Shown here: piece after piece, positions 13,201 through 24,471 of the stretch | Position numbering within the stretch: the first letter of the stretch is position 1 | How the letters are laid out: every line of letters starts with the position of its first letter | Assembly (NCBI GenBank): GCA_047967505.1 | Contig: CM106539.1 | DNA length: 64,000 nucleotides | DNA from: Dipteris shenzhenensis | Lineage: Eukaryota > Polypodiophyta > Polypodiopsida > Gleicheniales | Strand: one strand, 5' to 3' | Notes under the pieces: model-generated | The model's input: only the letters and a program-made list of their open reading frames with translations | Database searches by the model: none | What the model was told of the DNA's origin: nothing | Translations under genes and position numbers: made by a program

Positions 13201-16200
13201 TCCTTCTCCTCCTCCGCTTCTCCCGCCTCTCCCACCCTCCTTCCTCTCCTTCCCTCTACTTTCCCTGCCGCCCTCTCCACTTCTCTCCTCCGACTCTTCG
13301 CCTCGACGCCCTTCTTCCTCTCCCTCCTTTTTTCATTTGCCTCCCTGCAGCGGGAGCATTCGTGTTTGTTAAGGTGAAAGGAAATCTTGGTGGTGACCCT
13401 TGGTCTGGCCAAAGGGGCTCTATGGCAGCACCCTCGACTCCCACAGCCGTTAAGGTTCTTCTTTCCCCAGTTGACAAGCAATAGGTACAGCAGGCAGTTC
13501 AGTCCCTCCAGGACAAGGCACTTGTGGACATAATTGTGGGCCTCATGCCTACACGGAGACAAGTGCGAGAGTGGATCCAGGCGAGCTTGACATTAGAGGG
13601 CGACCACATCCAGGAGGTCACCATCTATGGAAGAGGCGTTTTCCTCATCTAGTTGAGCTCCCCCGACACTGCCTCGATACTCGTGGAGCAGAGCCCCATC
13701 CTCCTTGGCCTGCATATAGTTTACCTCTTTCCTTGGTATCATGGGCTTACATTGGAGGACATGGATACGACACACCATGTTCCACGTTTTCCGATTACGC
13801 TCCATTTCCTAGGGCTCCCCAAGGAGTACCGAGCCGGGGGCCTGTGGTCATTCTTACCCCTACTCCTCCCCCTCGAGACCCCTCCTCCTCTTCCTTCCAC
13901 CTCCCCCTCCCCCTCCAGGATTCCCCCCGCCCCCTCCCCCCCCTCCAGTCCCCCCTGCTATGATCACTCTCACCACTCGCCCCTCTCCCTCCGCCCCCCG
14001 CGCCCCTACCCCCTCCCCCACCGCCCCCCTCTCCATCTCCGCAGCAGGTTCTTCCGCCTCGACACCCCTGCCAGCAAGCAAGGGAAAGATGACGTCCCCT
14101 TCTGCTTCCTCATGACAGCAACCGGTCCGTTCAGGGAGGGATCCTGAGGGACGGGGCTCGTCCTCCCGATCAGTAGCTCCCAACCTCCAGCCTAGGCGTC
14201 CCTTACCGCAGGACTTCTGGAGGTTAGGACCCTAGAACTATCTAAAGATTCCGGACTCGTATCCTATACCACTGGAGGTAACGCTTATGGTCCTTCAGCC
14301 CCGGAAGGGGGGTTTGATCAGTGCAATAGGATCTCAGACACACCCCGTTTGGAGATTCCAGTTTGCCTCCACAGGGTTGGAGAATTGGTCCCCAGAGGTG
14401 TTTGATGCTATTATGGGAGATCAAATATCACACATGATGGACGAGTGGATGGGGCCGCAGGGATTGGACCTTTGGCACGCCCATGGCGCGGAGGTGAACT
14501 TTCAACTGAGCTTCACGCGCGAGGAGCCGATGTGTGGTTTGGCGGTAGGAGTTATCAAATTGCCGCTGGAGGCAAAGGTGGAGCAAGCATACTTCTAGCC
14601 CCGTGTGCTGAGCTGTTTGGGGTGGAAGCCTCCTTCATGATGAAGTGGGCATGGAAGATCGGTATTGAGCCAATATCCACCCTAGTACGTCGCCGCACTC
14701 CAAACCCCCGACAAAGTCACACAAGGCAGTCTTTCGAAAACAGGCACCCACTCACAGGAGAGCCTTGTTCTCGACACCCCCGTCCTCATGAGTTGGACCA
14801 TAGTAAGTTGGAACGTGCACGGACTCCACAACCATGTTTGTAGCCAACCGCAATACTTGATACTTCGGCAGGAGTTGCAGAGGGCAGTGGTAGGGTGGGC
14901 AGTGGACATCCTTTTGATTCAGGAGCACATGTTTTCAGCCGCAGACATCAGACGACGTCATCACCTTCTCCCAGGGAGAGGTCCAGAGGAGGGGTCCCTC
15001 GCAGTAGGACGGAGCGGAGGGGTCTGCATCTCTATCTCACAATCTTTGGCTCCAGAAATCTACGATCAGGGCGAGCTCATTCCAGGACGGGCAGTTTGGA
15101 TGGGAGTTCGGAAGGGAGAGACCGGGATTGGGATCCTGAACGTGTATGCCCCAACGTGCAGACAGCACCGCCCGACCTTTTGGAGGAGGTTATCAAAGTG
15201 TCTTCCGGATGTAGACTTCTAGATTGTTGGAGGTGACTTCAACAACCTAGAGTTTGGGAAAGACAAGCAGGGCAGCGCCTCTTTCTCTAAGATGCCAACA
15301 ACAGAGCGTAGCACCTGGGAGCAATGGAGAGAGCCAGATTACAGTAGGACACCTGGCAGCCTCCTCTTCTCCTTTGGACAAAGGAGACACGATGGATTGC
15401 TTAAGAGACTAGACCGTTTCTATGTTGGGGACTGAGCATTACACAGAGGCCGCTCTACCGAGATTCTGGCAGGTACCACGATGTCAAACCACTCTCCAGT
15501 AGTACTTCACTTGGATCAGGTCCGCCAAGGTCTCCCCCAGAAGGGGGTCCGCATTCCAGAGGACCTCCTGTAGGACGAGGAGATCTAGTAGGTCATGGCA
15601 GGGATTTGGGAGCAGTCAGAGATGACACCGTGCGAGGGCTGGGCTGCGTGGGTGGCCAATGCGATTCAGAGGAGCAGTGAGGAGTTGCAGGCTCACGCCC
15701 TTAGGCGGAGGAGGACCCTTCAACAGCATGAGCGAGCTTTGAGGAGAGACCTCGCCTCCATCGAGCGGCTCAAGGAGCAGGACCCAGGTTCTCAATGGCT
15801 TAGCAATAGATTCAAGAGCGCTCGCCTTGAGCTTCAAAACACGGAGATTCGACGGGCTGAGTTCTCCTACCACTCCTCCCGGGCCCGGTGGGTGCAGCAG
15901 GGGGACAGGATGACGAAGCAATTCTTTCAGACCACTGGACCCCGATCGGCAAGCACACAACTGCAGCGTCTCTGGGATTCGCAGGGCATCATGCACACTG
16001 ACCCGCAGGAGATTCTAGACCTGACCACGGGTTTTTACAGCCAGCTCTTTCAGACAGAGAGGATGACCCCAGTTGGTCTTGTGGCCTGAGATGTAGTAGT
16101 CTTGCAGGATTTATGTAGCAGACTTGAGGAGCCTTTCACAGATGAGGAGCTCTGGGAAGCCCTCAAGGCTCTCCAGTGTCTGAGTGAGGATGGCTTGACT

Positions 16201-19200
16201 CCGGCCTTCTTCCGGAACTTCTAGGAGATTATCTCCACCCCTCTCCGTTTAGCTTGCCAGGAGATATTTGACACAAGCTCTCTCCCTCAATCATTAAGCA
16301 GGGGGTGGATTTGTTTGATCCCAAAAGGGGGATATAGGTCAGACATCTAACACTGGAGACCGATCAATCTGCTTGATACTACATACAAGATCCTCGCCAA
16401 GGTCTTGAGTTTGCAGTTACGGCCCCATCTTACCGACATCATTCACGACACACAGACTAGGTTCATCCAAGAGCGCAGCATCCTGGACAACATCTTCACG
16501 TTCTTGGAGGTAGTGGACTGGTCCAAGGAGGAGTCACAGCCGCTCGCCATCCTTTTCTTGGATTTTGAGAAGGCCTACGACAGGGTGGAGTGGTCCTTCC
16601 TGGAGGGCACTATGCGGAGATTGGGTTTCTCAGACAGATGGGTCAGAGGAGTTTCTCTATAGAGGGAGCTCTAGTCAGATGCTTATCGGAGGACACATGG
16701 GCGAGGCCTTTCCTCTCTCTCGCTGGGTCCGCTAGGGCTGCCACTTGCTCCCTTTCTCTTCTTGTTTGTGACGGAGTCTTTGGGCTACTACTTGAGATCA
16801 CAGGTGGCGGGCCTCACACGGTTGAGGCTCCCAATCAGACAGCAAGAGGAGCTGCTTGACTCAGAGTTTGCAGATGACACGGCCTTGTATGTTGAGGGCA
16901 CCACAACGAGTCTGGAGAGAGTCAGGGGCGCCCTGGCTATCTACTGTGAGGCCTCAGGTGCACGGATCAACTGGACAAAATCCATAGGTTTCTTCACGGG
17001 CTGTGAGGAGACACAGGAGATCCATGAGTGGGGGAGTGACTTTGTCTTCAGATGGATACCGCGGGGCCAGACAACGAGATACCTCGGACGCCAGGTTGAT
17101 ATTGACATTACAGCAGAGCAACAGATCACCCCGGTCCTTGAGAGTGTTCGGCGCAAGCTCCTCTACTGGAGCTCGGCCAAACTCTCTCCAGCAGGTCACA
17201 CCTTAGTGGCAAACCAAGTCCTTGCCACGGCCTGGTATACCGCCTCCTGCTGGTGCTTTCACAGAGGATGCATTGGGCAGCTCCGACGGTTGGTACGGAA
17301 CTTCCTTTAGGTAGGTTCGAATGGCACGAGGAACACTAGAGCCCGAGTAGCTTGGCAAACGGTGATCATGCCGCAGGCACTGGGAGGCTTGGGTATCATT
17401 GATCCGGAGATGCAGAGCAGAGCCCTCCTGGGCAAGTTGGTGGTTCGTGGCCTCACCCCAGGTGCAAAGCCTTGGAAGCTCCTCTTACTACGAGGGCTTC
17501 TAAGGAACACCCCACCCACTGGGGGACAGTGGCAGCCTTCACACAGATGGATCTTCTCAAAGACCCCCCTAACGGGGAAGGGTTCCCCCTTGATGAGGAG
17601 CCTTCACAGGGTCTGGTAGAGACTGGCCCCTGTCTCATTCGTGCTCCGTCCAGATGTCGAGAGGAGTTCGAGCGTCAACCCCTTATGTGGCACCCAGAGA
17701 TCAGAGATCAGGAGGGACGTATACTCGAAAAGCGGACTCACATTCGTTAGGCATAGTTGGACACTGGTCCGACAGGGTCCTTTGGCCGTTGGAGCAAATT
17801 ACCCATGGAGGCAGAGGCGAGGCTTGACGCCCTAGCGCATCTACGAGGGACAAGGCAGCGGATGTGCGAGATTGACTTAGCCATTCCTGGGTCTTGGTGG
17901 GAAGGACTTCGCGTATGGAGAGACAACAGATGATTGGGGCCGTTTTCCCGTACTGGTGTTCCCTTGAGGATGTTGATGCAGCGAGGCAGCACACACCCCG
18001 GCTTCTTACGTATAGGACCTGGAGGCCTACTTCAACCACTCACTGAGAGAGACCCTGAGATGGATGGGAGTCTTGATGGGATTCACTGGCAGATGATCAC
18101 AGTGGTGGGACGTTTGGGGAAGGAGTGGCACATTGACCCTCCCAGAGCGAGACGCCCCTAGATGGCGCCTTTGGCTGTGGGAGGGTAGACCCCTGAGGGA
18201 GGTCCAGTGGGATTCGGGAGAGTGGTTCTGGCACTCCAGGGGTGGCCTAGCCGATCAGGTGGATGGGGTGTCCTTTTCCTACACCACACGGATTGGCAAG
18301 AGGCTTTAGATGGACTCGTCGAGGAGGGAGAGGCATTGGGTGACCCAAAGAGTGCCTCGGGATGTTTGCTCCAGGTTTTGGATGCGGTTGTGGTCCAGTT
18401 TGCGGCTGAGGAAGATTTCATACTTCTTCTGACTGGCCGCCCATAGAGGCTTGCCCGGACCGTGTTTGGAGCAGATGCGAGTGAAGGGGCAGTGCCATTG
18501 CTGCTCCAATGGTGTCCTGAAGACTATCCCGCACTGCCTCTGGAGCTATCGCAGCGCAGCGAGGACTTGGACGGGAGCCCTCAGGATCATGACACGTATG
18601 CAAAGTCTTTTGAGAGACTACACCTGGGGGATGGTGCTCTGGTTGACAGAGGGAGGACATGCATTTCAGATTGATGAGATCTCTCTAGCCTACCGGATAC
18701 AGGGTCAGAGCATCTAGAGGATAGCACTCCACAAGGCAGTCCCTCCTGACAGCCTAGCTCCTCCTCCTCCTAGGGAGGACAGCGTTTGGGAGGTGGTAGC
18801 CAGCATCACGGCATGGAACATTTGGGTGGCTCATTGCAATCTTGTGATGGGTGAGCACCCGGTTCCACCCTCGGCTACCCTAGTCGCCATCCTCCTCCTC
18901 CTCCTAGGGAGGACAGCGTTTGGGAGGTGGTAGCCAGCATCACGGCATGGAACATTTGGGTGGCTCATTGCAGTCTTGTGATGGGTGAGCACCCGGGTCC
19001 ACCCTCGGCTACCCTAGTCGCCATCTGGCAAGACATCATATACACGCTACGGTCCACCTGGGAGCGTGGGACTCCAGGCTCCAGGGCGACTATCGAGAGG
19101 CGTGCAAGGCTTGGCCTGCAGGAGTTTTCTACATCTTCACCCCGCGAGGGATTCGCTGGTTGCTTGGCTGTTAGCCCCAGTACCAGAGATCCCCTAGGCA

Positions 19201-22200
19201 GTGAGCTGGGTTTCTCTAGAACAGACCGGTTCTTTCTTTCAGCCTTTCCGGTTTTTTTCCATACTCAGCACCTCGGGGCTGCTATCTGCTTTCAAGCATT
19301 GATAGAAGGTTCCTTTTTTTGCCTAGTTCCCACTCCTTTGGCTATGAATTAACCCAAGAAACCCTCCTTTGGAGAAAAGGTGGTGAGACCCAACACGAAA
19401 AGAAAAGACCAATCTTCGACTTCACCGCAATACTGCAAAGAGAAGGCCCTTATTGTCCACACCCCCCATGTGACAGCAATCCCCTCAGTCAGCTCGTGAC
19501 TGTCTTTCGAGACTATCATTTAGTCACCCCCCCTTACTCCTAACTGGGTACAAGGTATTTCATAAGCCTGGAACTAAGGCTCTCATACAATAAATGAAAA
19601 AAAGCAATCAGTTTAAGGGGGCAACCCCGGGAAGAGGACCCTTATTGACTCAGGAAAACATTCATTTTATGCAAAATGCACAGGCAGAGAACCCACACCC
19701 AAAAATGAATATAGAAATGTAAATCTATCAGGACAAGAGATGTTCCCCGCGTAGCTGCTCCATACAAATGTGATGATGTGTCGGTGAAGCTCTCAGCACA
19801 AATGTCCTAGAGGGATAATGTCAACGAAGTCCATAGGAGAGGGAGCGTAGGGCAATGAGGCCATGACTCTCAAAATGTCAGGCTGAAAGCTACCAATGTT
19901 GGATTGGAGGCTACAAATATGGCTAATTTTGCTTAAATTGGCAAAAGAAAACTTCCAAAATTATGGGATACAATTCCAAAAGGCTAATGTACCAAAAGTT
20001 CAGTCAGAGGGTTCAGGTTTCAGGAAGGTAGTGTCTTTGGTGCAAACAAATGGGACACCTGGAGAGAGCCTCCCCTTGTAGTACTGATAGCCACCACTCA
20101 GCCGCAGCCTTGCTTAGATACAAGAGCAAAAGGGCCGTGCAGACAGACCGCCTCATACAGATAGATAGCAGCACTAGACGCAGACCCATGGGTTAAGCCT
20201 TCCGAGGGGGCTTGGACCCAGGTGGGCAGAAAAAACCTTCCGAGGGGCCTTGCACCTGAGCAAAAGAGTTGTGAAGATTCGCAGACGTCGATCATGTCGG
20301 TGAGCATGAGACCCTCACTAGCTTCCCCAACTCACGGGGAGCAAGGAGAGGGATTCCCTACAGGTCAACCCTAGACACCTGAAGCAATGTTTTCTCCTAT
20401 CGTTGATCAGAACCTCTTCCAGCAGCATCTCAGGGTCCTCGACTGGCTTAGGAGGTTACCCCAGGTTTAGGCTCAGGAGAGGTGCCCCTTCCCATGCCTT
20501 TCACTTCTGCCATTCAGCCCCCCCTCACTCCCCTTCCCGCCTCTAGATCCCACTCCCACCTGCTTCCACCCCCCCTCTTCTCCGCCACTAGCTCGCCCTT
20601 CTCCCTCCTGCGCCCCCCCCCCTCTTCCCCCCCCGAGCGCTGCCACTGCAGCGAAGCCAGGGATCACCCCCACTACACACCCCCCAATCATCCCCTCCTC
20701 CTCCCTATCCCGCAGTCTGTCCCCCCCCCCCCGCCCAGTATTCCCAACCACCTCCCCAGCTTGCAAGTCACTCAGTGCTCGCCTCTATCCCCCTAGCCAG
20801 ATCGCGGTTTCATCATCTCAGCCTGCCTCCACGTAGGCTCAAGGCTCATCTCCTCCAGAGATGGCTCAGGAGTCTTTCCCATTCTCTTGAACTTCAAGGC
20901 CAAAGCCTTGCCTCCCCTCCCGCAGGAGTTCTAGCGGTTGGGGTCGTGGAACTATCTTGATGTTCCAAATGACTACCCCATCGCTTTGGAGGTTCAGTCC
21001 TAATTTTGCAGTACTAGGAAAGGGGGGGGGGCGTTCCATTGGTGCAATTGGGAGCCCTTCCCCCCCCATCCTCTTTGACCTGATGATGATGAACTTAATG
21101 TTCTGCATGATGGAGTGGATAGGACAATAGGGGAAGGAGCTGTGGATCACACATGACACACGGCTATTTTCCAGCTTGCTTTCTCTCCGGACAGACGAGG
21201 CCTGGGTCTTGCAGTAGCAGCGATCCATTGAGGACCTGAGAAGCAGCTCAGGCAGATCAACCCACTGGCCATTGAATCGGTGCGATAGTAAGCTAGGTGT
21301 GGAGACCTCTTTTTAGATGTAAGGAGCACTAAAGGTGGGTATAGAGTGAGTCATGCTTTTGCCGCGCCATCCCACAGACACGGATTATTCATCCTCCAAG
21401 CCTCCACCAGAATCACAGAAATCCACGATTGTTACACATGCTTCCAAGCAAGGCCTTGCTGGCCACCACCACTCCCTCCCCATGAGTTGGATCTTGGTGA
21501 GTTGGAACATGCATGGCCTTCACGATCGAGCATGTCAGCAACCACAGCAGCTGGGCCCTCTACAATGCTCCCTGGCAAGTCACTGGTCTGCAGGCTGGAG
21601 TGTCCAGAAATGTTTGCCTCTTCAACCTCGAATCACTGAAATACTTCCAAGGGATGCCTTTCTATAGTCTTGGCTGACCAGTCTATCACCCGATTGGGTC
21701 TGTAACTGCTGACGACCTGGATAGGTTGTGTGGGGCCAGGCCTATAAATGGCCCCAACCCTCCATTACAGGCTTCTGTTCTGCTGGTCCTGCACCAGCCC
21801 CTGGGGCCCCCTGTATGGCCACATGGTTGGGACTGTTCCAGCCCCCCAGTCTGCCCGAGTGTGGATAGACAGTCGGCTAGCCCTCCATGCAGACCTGGGT
21901 GGCTCAGAGGGCTGCCCCAAAGTGACAAAGGATTCTGATCTGCTGCCCATGTGGCAGCCATCTTGCTGTCCACATGGCAGCCTCACCCCTTCCTGGCATT
22001 GACCTTATACCTCCAACACGACACGCATTCGTCGTCGCCTTCAGCTGGAGGTGGCTACTTGGACTCCTTCAATTGAATTGAGGAAGAGGTGGCACAAGAG
22101 GTCATCTCCACATTTGAATCGCAATTGTGGACCGGTCACCGGCCACGGAAGATTACATATTTCTTCTGAATGGTTGCCCATGGGGGATTGCCCATCTGCC

Positions 22201-23014
22201 CATGGCTGGAGCAGATGGGCATTGATGGGAGGTGGTACCAATATGCGGATAGTGATCTTGAGGCGATCCCACACTGTCTGTAGAGCTGCCCCTCAGCACA
22301 GAGGATTTGGCAAGGGGCCCTCTGGATCATGGCTAGGATGCAGACGATGCAGGGGACTTCCCTTGGGGTGTGGCCGCTTGGCTGACGGAGGGGGGTCACA
22401 CCTTCTCCATTGACATGGCTACACCAGCTTACAAGATCCAGGGTCTTCCAGATCGAGGTACAAGACGCAACTCCTCTTTCCGACAGCATCATGTTGCTTC
22501 ACCAGACGACAACATTTGGGAGACCGTGTCCAACATCAATGCTTGAAGCATCTGGGTCGCCCGTTTGCAGCTCAGGTGATGGGAGGCCTTTAGGCCCCCC
22601 AGTAACCACCCTTGTTGCCATTTTTTGTCCAAGGCATTGTGTGCATTGCACACACATGACAAAGTGCGGATCGTACTAGCCTAATCTATCACTTAATGAG
22701 CATAAAGATCACGGAGGATCCAACCAAATATGGAAAGCCATGGGGAGAGTATGAACACTCAATCTATTCCAAATGTGCTATGTTAACAATACATGATAGG
22801 CCTCTTATATAGAGAGTGCCCTTTGAATAGTCAAACCATGTGGGATCCTCTCATCCACATCTCTCCTTGTGGATATCCTCAATCCACATCTCCACATCAT
22901 GTAGTCCACATCTTAGGGTGGCTACTTTAATACATTCCTTATCACATACCTTTGCCCTTTAATCTATGTGCTCATGGCACCACAACTCTCAACAACACAC
23001 ACACACACACACTC

Positions 23015-23068
<54 letters not shown>

Positions 23069-24429
23069 ATATTGGACTATATATATCAAGAAACGCCTTA
23101 ATGTAGCACATTCGCTTCTCCTCTAGGGATTTAAGTGAAAATATGAGACTGAGGCCGACCACGGTAAGGCTAATGTGGACAATGCTCAAGGCAAATGGTG
23201 AATGGTGTACTCTGCTAATTTTCATGGTGGAAATCTTAGTTTCTAAAGGTACTCATATCTTGAGGAAATAGCCAATTTTAAGACTGAAAGATGGAGTCTG
23301 TTAAATGACAATCAAGATTGCGATGGGAACCAGGCATTTCAAACGAGAACAAAGCACATTGATTTGCAGTTTTGCTAGTACAGAAAGAAAGTTCAAGAGG
23401 GGATGGAGACTGCCTGGCAAATGAAATCCTAGAAGGCTTCTTCGGGAAGCCTAAGAAAGAGAGCACCTAGAGGCTTTCAAGTATTTGTTGATCTGCGCAC
23501 TTCTGGCTGCGAGTCTAGGGAAAGGGCTATCAAGGTGGCAACCATAGAATCATTCCCAGCTATTGTTCTAATGACATACGTTTGCAATGAGTCTTTAATA
23601 TTCCACTATGTTGCACTAAGATATACCCTTGGGAAGTTCCTATCTTACTCACTGAGACTCCGGGTCTACCTGCAAAGACGTTTCGACCGGCTCGACTTGA
23701 GTTGTATTTGTTGCATTTTAGCTGGCAACGTCAAGATAAGCACCTGGCCAGATTGGACGATTCCACTCAAATAATAACGTGGACCCGTCCTAATACTAAG
23801 GTGGACAGCCACGAAAAAGCACACAGAATATAGCAATAACTTGAAGAAGCCAAGGAAAACTAACATACTAACGAAATGACTTTTCCATAAGCCTCACCTC
23901 GTCAAAAAAACAGAGGCGCGTGTTTGCGAACACTCCCTCAAAAGGCTCCACTCAACAGAAGAAAATGACAGAGGTTAGCGAAATTTCTGTACGACGCTAT
24001 CGTATTCTGAATTATAGTAGTACTGCGATCTAGTAATTTGCACGATCTATATCACTGACATCGCTGCACAATAAGAAAAAAGAAACGGCATACTTAACAT
24101 GGAAATCCGTCGAAGACACAGTAATATTGCAGACAAAAGTATACGGTCTGAGTGAAGATTACACCCACCTTCGTGTCAAGCATAACCGCACACATAATCT
24201 GAGTGTTGTGTTGAGCGATCCTGAGATTATCCAGAGTTTCCTGGTGATAGTCGTGTGATCCGTGAGAAAAATTGAATCTTGCGACGTTCATGCCAGCCCG
24301 AAGCAAGCGCTCAATGATGGGCACCTCTCTGGACCTGGGGCCGAGAGTACAGACGATCTTCGTTTTGGGAATTCCTCCGGCATCCTGGGTAGCGCGGTTG
24401 ACCAAAGCCTCCATGTCTAAGGTGGCCAT
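6485..24429 (-). CDS. PK: Pyruvate kinase, cytosolic type, three exons (join 24169-24429, 8215-8676, 6485-7297)
   Basis: Pyruvate kinase transfers phosphate from phosphoenolpyruvate to ADP, the last step of glycolysis. Three exons join in phase 0 at both junctions to give 511 residues, the usual length of plant cytosolic PK, with no stop or frameshift. Family signatures occur in order: NFSHG (about residues 53-57), LDTK followed by GPEIRTG across the exon 1/2 junction, the catalytic Lys in MSK (241) at the exon 2/3 junction, the metal-binding Glu of IENQEG (243) and Asp of ARGDLG (267), the Thr of ATQMLES (299) and the LSGESAAG loop. The product begins directly at the barrel domain with no transit peptide, hence the cytosolic call. 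All introns are GT...AG. The first intron is huge and filled with transposons antisense to the gene, yet the coding exons are clean, so the gene is probably functional. Expression cannot be judged from sequence. Confidence 0.93.
7298..8214 (-). other. Pyruvate kinase intron 2 (917 bp)
   Basis: A GT...AG intron between the catalytic Lys codon and the IENQEG block. It contains a perfect-looking 62-bp tandem duplication (7905-8028) and otherwise nothing recognised. Short open frames inside it are not supported. Confidence 0.85.
7905..8028. repeat. 62-bp direct tandem duplication in PK intron 2
   Basis: Two adjacent copies of a 62-bp unit start at 7905 and 7967 (aattaattggtcc...cctcctca). They are almost identical, the visible difference being ccttc versus ccttg near the end, so the duplication looks recent. 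Confidence 0.9.
8215..8676 (-). CDS. PK: Pyruvate kinase exon 2 (residues 88-241)
   Basis: The exon is preceded by TTGGCAG and followed by GTAAAC. It is 462 bp (154 codons) and begins GPEIRTG. It encodes the end of the first barrel segment, the whole B domain (roughly residues 90-190) and the barrel strand ending in MSK. Phase-0 joins on both sides restore the family sequence exactly, which supports the boundaries. Confidence 0.92.
9449..9506. repeat. Compound (TA)n-(CA)n-(TA/TG)n microsatellite
   Basis: A short TA run, a CA run and a mixed TATATGTA tract lie side by side inside PK intron 1. Confidence 0.9.
11731..11812. repeat. 41-bp tandem duplication
   Basis: The unit beginning cttgggagtcgtacagaga occurs at 11731 and again at 11772, nearly identical. 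Confidence 0.9.
12950..14610 (+). pseudogene. LINE A ORF1 remnant (Pro-rich tract, DUF4283-like block, conserved C-terminal block)
   Basis: ORF1 proteins of plant L1 elements bind RNA. Frame 3 is open from 13059 with a Pro/Ser/Leu-rich low-complexity stretch, then passes TAG codons at 13482 and 13650. Between about 13485 and 13830 it encodes a block resembling the DUF4283 domain of plant LINE ORF1 (ALVDIIVGLMPTRRQVREW, later LHFLGLPKEYRA). A second Pro-rich tract fills 13860-14060. In another frame, 14287-14598 encodes a block around MMDEWMG that is matched in the second LINE copy near 21.1 kb, so it is probably real ORF1 C-terminus. Frames change between blocks, so the ORF is broken. The DUF4283 call is from motif memory and moderate. 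Confidence 0.6.
14788..19130 (+). pseudogene. LINE A ORF2 remnant (endonuclease, reverse transcriptase, zinc-knuckle region)
   Basis: ORF2 provides target nicking and target-primed reverse transcription. The endonuclease (about 14800-15530) shows VSWNVHGL, ILLIQEH, GGDFNN, RLDRFYV and SNHSPVVL. The reverse transcriptase (about 16100-17100) shows WRPINLLDTTYKILAK, FLDFEKAYDRVEW, an RQGC-type motif (stop at the Gln, 16733) and the catalytic FADDT at about 16869. Near 18.5 kb a C...IPHCLWSY block resembles the zf-RVT region. From 14788 to about 17600 the frame is kept except for a short patch (about 16655-16741) with two compensating indels. At least 11 in-frame stops interrupt it, most at expected Trp or Gln. 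After about 17.6 kb real coding moves between frames. It cannot encode an active protein. Confidence 0.88.
18757..19024 (+). repeat. 134-bp tandem duplication within LINE A ORF2
   Basis: Two adjacent copies, 18757-18890 and 18891-19024, begin with ctcctcctcctcctaggga and end gtcgccat. They differ at only a few positions. Since 134 is not a multiple of three, the duplication shifts the ORF2 frame near its C-terminus. Confidence 0.9.
19401..20400. other. Intron 1 DNA between the two LINE copies
   Basis: No gene recognised. Part of it may be the 3' UTR of LINE A or the 5' region of the next copy. Short frames at 19896-20081 and 20098-20307 have no family signature. Confidence 0.4.
20400..22680 (+). 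mobile_element. Internally deleted LINE of the same family (LINE B)
   Basis: The order of blocks matches LINE A: a Pro-rich tract (20480-20790), the ORF1 C-terminal block around MMEWIG (about 21.1 kb), the start of the endonuclease (ILVSWNMHGLHD at about 21.49 kb), then directly the C-terminal region (YIFLLNGCPWGIAH at about 22.16 kb, IPHCL at about 22.26 kb, NIWETV at about 22.52 kb). Most of the endonuclease and the whole reverse transcriptase are missing, with unrecognised sequence at about 21.7-22.0 kb in their place. Several stops and frame changes are present. It is non-autonomous and dead. Confidence 0.75.
22697..22982 (-). mobile_element. Solo LTR related to the 58.7-61.6 kb element
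   Basis: This 286-bp block aligns along its length with the 275-bp LTRs at 58737-59011 and 61282-61556. It shares the 'cttatatagagag' TATA-like region, 'gggatcctct', 'atccacatctct', 'catcatgtagtccacat', 'tactttaatacattcct' and the terminal 'catggcacca'. It is more diverged than those two are from each other. No internal element sequence or matching target-site duplication was found, so it is read as a solo LTR. Orientation is set by the PBS side of the related element. Confidence 0.7.
22995..23064. repeat. Compound (AC)n-(TA)n-(GA)n microsatellite
   Basis: Three consecutive dinucleotide runs of roughly 18, 21 and 29 bp, just beyond the solo LTR. Confidence 0.95.
23065..24160. other. Intron 1 DNA next to exon 1, nothing recognised
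   Basis: Short frames on both strands without motifs. No splice-site-flanked coding block related to PK was found here. Confidence 0.5.
24169..24429 (-). CDS. PK: Pyruvate kinase exon 1 (residues 1-87)
   Basis: The exon runs from the ATG at 24429 (context GCCATGG) to AAG at 24169, followed by a GTGGGT donor. It encodes 87 residues ending in LDTK. It carries the N-terminal helix, the first barrel strand with TKIVCTLGP and the nucleotide/PEP-site motif RFNFSHG. The start was chosen because it matches the usual N-terminus of cytosolic PKs and because an in-frame TAG lies 42 nt upstream. Confidence 0.93.
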
Positions 24430-24471
24430 GGCTGGAGAAGGTGGAGCAGGCTCGAAGGGCGATTGTGTTGA

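Larger units (their letters stand above)
12850..19400 (+). mobile_element. L1-type LINE retrotransposon, near full length, decayed (LINE A)
   Basis: A non-LTR retrotransposon on the plus strand, antisense to the PK gene whose intron it occupies. It has an ORF1 with a Pro/Ser-rich tract and a DUF4283-like block, then an ORF2 with apurinic-type endonuclease, reverse transcriptase and a C-terminal zinc-knuckle/RNase H-like region. Borders are approximate because I did not find a clean poly(A) tail or target-site duplication. Both ORFs are broken mainly by in-frame stops. A 134-bp tandem duplication lies near the end. Related fragments occur at about 20.4-22.7 kb and 59.0-59.35 kb. Confidence 0.88.
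8677..24168 (-). other. Giant pyruvate kinase intron 1 (15,492 bp)
   Basis: The intron runs from donor GTGGGT (24168) to acceptor TTGGCAG (8677). It holds a LINE at about 12.85-19.4 kb, a deleted copy of the same family at about 20.4-22.7 kb, a solo LTR at 22697-22982, microsatellites and unrecognised DNA. The exons on either side join to a continuous, fully conserved PK, so removal of the whole segment is the simplest reading. Both LINEs are antisense to PK. Confidence 0.85.

Noticed and set aside
12810-13562. 250-codon minus-strand frame rich in Arg, Gly and Glu
   Set aside because: It is the antisense of the C/T-rich Pro-coding tract of LINE ORF1. The composition follows from the low-complexity DNA and no domain is visible.
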